Shown one piece after another: positions 50,521-51,799 of a stretch of DNA of 51,799 bases. Source of the DNA: DATFXM01 sp035315885 (GTDB lineage Bacteria > Acidobacteriota > Blastocatellia > UBA7656); contig DATFXM010000127.1 in assembly GCA_035315885.1 (NCBI GenBank), positions 1 to 51,799 of the forward strand. The letters are read 5' to 3'. A model generated the notes under the pieces. It was not told where the DNA came from and did not search any database. It worked only from the letters and a program-made list of their open reading frames with translations. Position numbers and translations under genes: made by a program. Numbering within the stretch: position 1 is the first letter of the stretch; every line of letters starts with the position of its first letter.

Positions 50521-50592
50521 CTTGGGTTTAGGGTTTTGGGTTCAGGGTTTCCGAAACCCGAAATCCGAAACTCTAAACCTTAACCCGAACCC
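50521..50592. repeat. Inverted TTTAGGG array with G-quadruplex spacing, between convergent genes
   Basis: The left arm has four GGG runs at 50524, 50531, 50538 and 50545, each 4 bases apart. The right arm (50551-50592) reads CGAAACCCGAAATCCGAAAC and TTAACCCGAACCC. The centre is only a few bases, so this is nearly a perfect palindrome. The right arm ends flush with the TGA stop of the glycosyltransferase gene. Confidence 0.8.
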
Positions 50593-51528
50593 TCACCTTG
50601 GAGTGTTGTAAATGTCCAGGACGATCGCCTGCAGCAAGAGCTGGAATCCGAGGATCAACGGAAGAAGCGATAGCATTATTGTGCCCGTCGGAGTCGCTCG
50701 GCCGGTTATCCACGTCTCTATCCAGAGATAGACTCCAAATCCGAAGCCCCAAAAGAACAATAACAATCCCAACAACAAAAACAACGCAACCGGTGAAAAG
50801 TCGCGCAGTACGTAGCGCTGATAGATTCGGCCCACAAACCTCATCAACAAGAGCCACGGGAACGTGACCCCCACGTGCAGCGGGTTAAGATCGGACTGTT
50901 CGGTACCGTAGCGTGAAGGTATCGCTACGTCGGTGACCCTCAAACTGAAATAGTTCAAAGCCACCAACATGTCGTTTTCAAAGAAGAATCGGCGGTGAAT
51001 CTGGTTCAGATTCAAAAGCCGCAATGCGCGAGCAGTGATCGCGGTGTAGCCGTTCTGAGGATCGAACACGTGCCAGTATCCCGACGCCAGCTTTGTCATG
51101 AAGGTGAGCACTACATTGCCGAACAATCGGACCTTTGGCATCTGTGACAGCGATTCGCCCGCTAGAAACCGGTTTCCCTTGGCGTAGTCAAAACCTTGAT
51201 CAACGATCGCATTGAGTAGATCGGTCAAATGTTCCGATGGCATCTGACCATCCCCGTCCATCTTCACTATGACGTCGCAATGTATCTTGAGCGCATGTTC
51301 GTAGCCGAGGATCGTCGCGCCTCCTACGCCCTGGTTCACCTCTGGCGCGAGAATGGTCACCCGAGGATCGCCGGTCGCCTGCGCCGCCTGCGACGTGTCG
51401 TCGTCGCTGCAGTCGTCTACCACGATGGCGTGATCCACAAACTCGGGAAGCGATTTGATCACGTCAGCGATGTGTGCAGCTTCGTTGTGACTTGGAATCA
51501 CAACAGCTATGAGGCGATCTTTGTACAT
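50593..51528 (-). CDS. Family 2 glycosyltransferase, DPM synthase-like, with two C-terminal membrane helices
   Basis: A 311-residue GT-A enzyme likely transferring a sugar from a nucleotide donor to a polyprenyl phosphate. Blocks are VVIPSHNEAAHIADVI (~8-23), VVDDCSDDDTSQAA, VIVKMDGDGQMPSEHL (DxD) and FFENDMLVALNYFSLRVTDVAIPSRYG. Two hydrophobic stretches follow (FLLLGLLLFFWGFGFGVYLW and MLSLLPLILGFQLLLQAIV), as in small bacterial DPM synthase-like proteins. The ATG at 51528 is chosen; an open frame runs 21 codons further upstream but starts in repeat sequence. Confidence 0.88.
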   Translation of the reverse strand: MYKDRLIAVVIPSHNEAAHIADVIKSLPEFVDHAIVVDDCSDDDTSQAAQATGDPRVTILAPEVNQGVGGATILGYEHALKIHCDVIVKMDGDGQMPSEHLTDLLNAIVDQGFDYAKGNRFLAGESLSQMPKVRLFGNVVLTFMTKLASGYWHVFDPQNGYTAITARALRLLNLNQIHRRFFFENDMLVALNYFSLRVTDVAIPSRYGTEQSDLNPLHVGVTFPWLLLMRFVGRIYQRYVLRDFSPVALFLLLGLLLFFWGFGFGVYLWIETWITGRATPTGTIMLSLLPLILGFQLLLQAIVLDIYNTPR

Positions 51529-51590
51529 TGTTATTTGAGTAAAGTGCGACCGACTGGCCAGCCGAAACGGGGTGCGGAAAAGATAACACA

Positions 51591-51702
<112 letters not shown>

Positions 51703-51799
51703 CAGTTGAAGATGTTTCTTGCTACTTCGCCTTTTATCTTTAAAGTGATCCCAAACCAGAAACTCGAAACCAGAACCCTAACGGCATGTTGCCTACTGC

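Overview
The window reads as a bacterial chromosome segment of fairly high GC content with about 47 protein genes, most on the minus strand. The gene content fits a soil Acidobacteriota, perhaps Blastocatellia: a remnant of an Oar-like TonB receptor, an ECF sigma factor paired with a Ser/Thr kinase, a large multi-PAS hybrid kinase, QueG, Mla/MCE genes and DUF971. This is an inference from gene content; no rRNA or other marker gene is present. I found no tRNA, rRNA, CRISPR array, prophage or intact transposon.

Layout. 1-5.5 kb: a run of threonine-related genes (kbl fragment, tdh, threonylcarbamoyl-AMP synthase, thrS) with a YceI gene between kbl and tdh. 6-13.6 kb: a five-PAS hybrid histidine kinase, an RluA pseudouridine synthase coupled to queG, a small unknown gene and two thiol peroxidases. 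13.9-18.1 kb: aguB-aguA (agmatine to putrescine), a PEBP lipoprotein and a nucleoside transporter. 18.3-24.3 kb: a three-subunit molybdenum hydroxylase that looks like 4-hydroxybenzoyl-CoA reductase, an internally deleted TonB receptor, and a divergent HTH/shikimate-kinase fusion of the BzdR/BoxR type. 24.5-33.4 kb: NDH-2, a secreted double cupin, tatD, a sigma/kinase pair, a di-iron protein, a secreted double YciI protein and priA. 33.5-41.7 kb: a frameshifted small gene, mlaEFD, HNH, M20 peptidase, DUF971, enoyl-CoA hydratase and ftcD. 41.9-51.8 kb: a secreted phosphodiesterase, an unknown protein, GMC oxidoreductase, CBS protein, acetamidase-SDR pair, a DUF2238 membrane protein, a methyltransferase and a GT2 glycosyltransferase.

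The most striking feature lies between the genes. About twenty intergenic gaps are filled by short-period arrays (7 or 8 nt) that mostly occur as two inverted arms around an unrelated centre. The unit differs between loci (CTGAGTT, TGAGTGC, TTTAGGG, GTAGGCA, GGGGCGAA with CTCCGCGT), but the two arms of one locus match each other. The G-rich strand runs inward from both ends. Arms often start at, or a few codons before, a stop codon, so several proteins carry C-terminal tails encoded by the array. Two TTTAGGG loci have the canonical spacing of a G-quadruplex. A separate 75-bp element with two stem-loops occurs three times in tandem at 46.1 kb and once at 5.6 kb.

The best candidate for a functional system is the hcr-like operon with its BzdR-like regulator. 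The reductase would convert 4-hydroxybenzoyl-CoA to benzoyl-CoA, and the regulator family is known to sense benzoyl-CoA. The regulator gene has a perfect-consensus promoter only 9 bases before its ATG.
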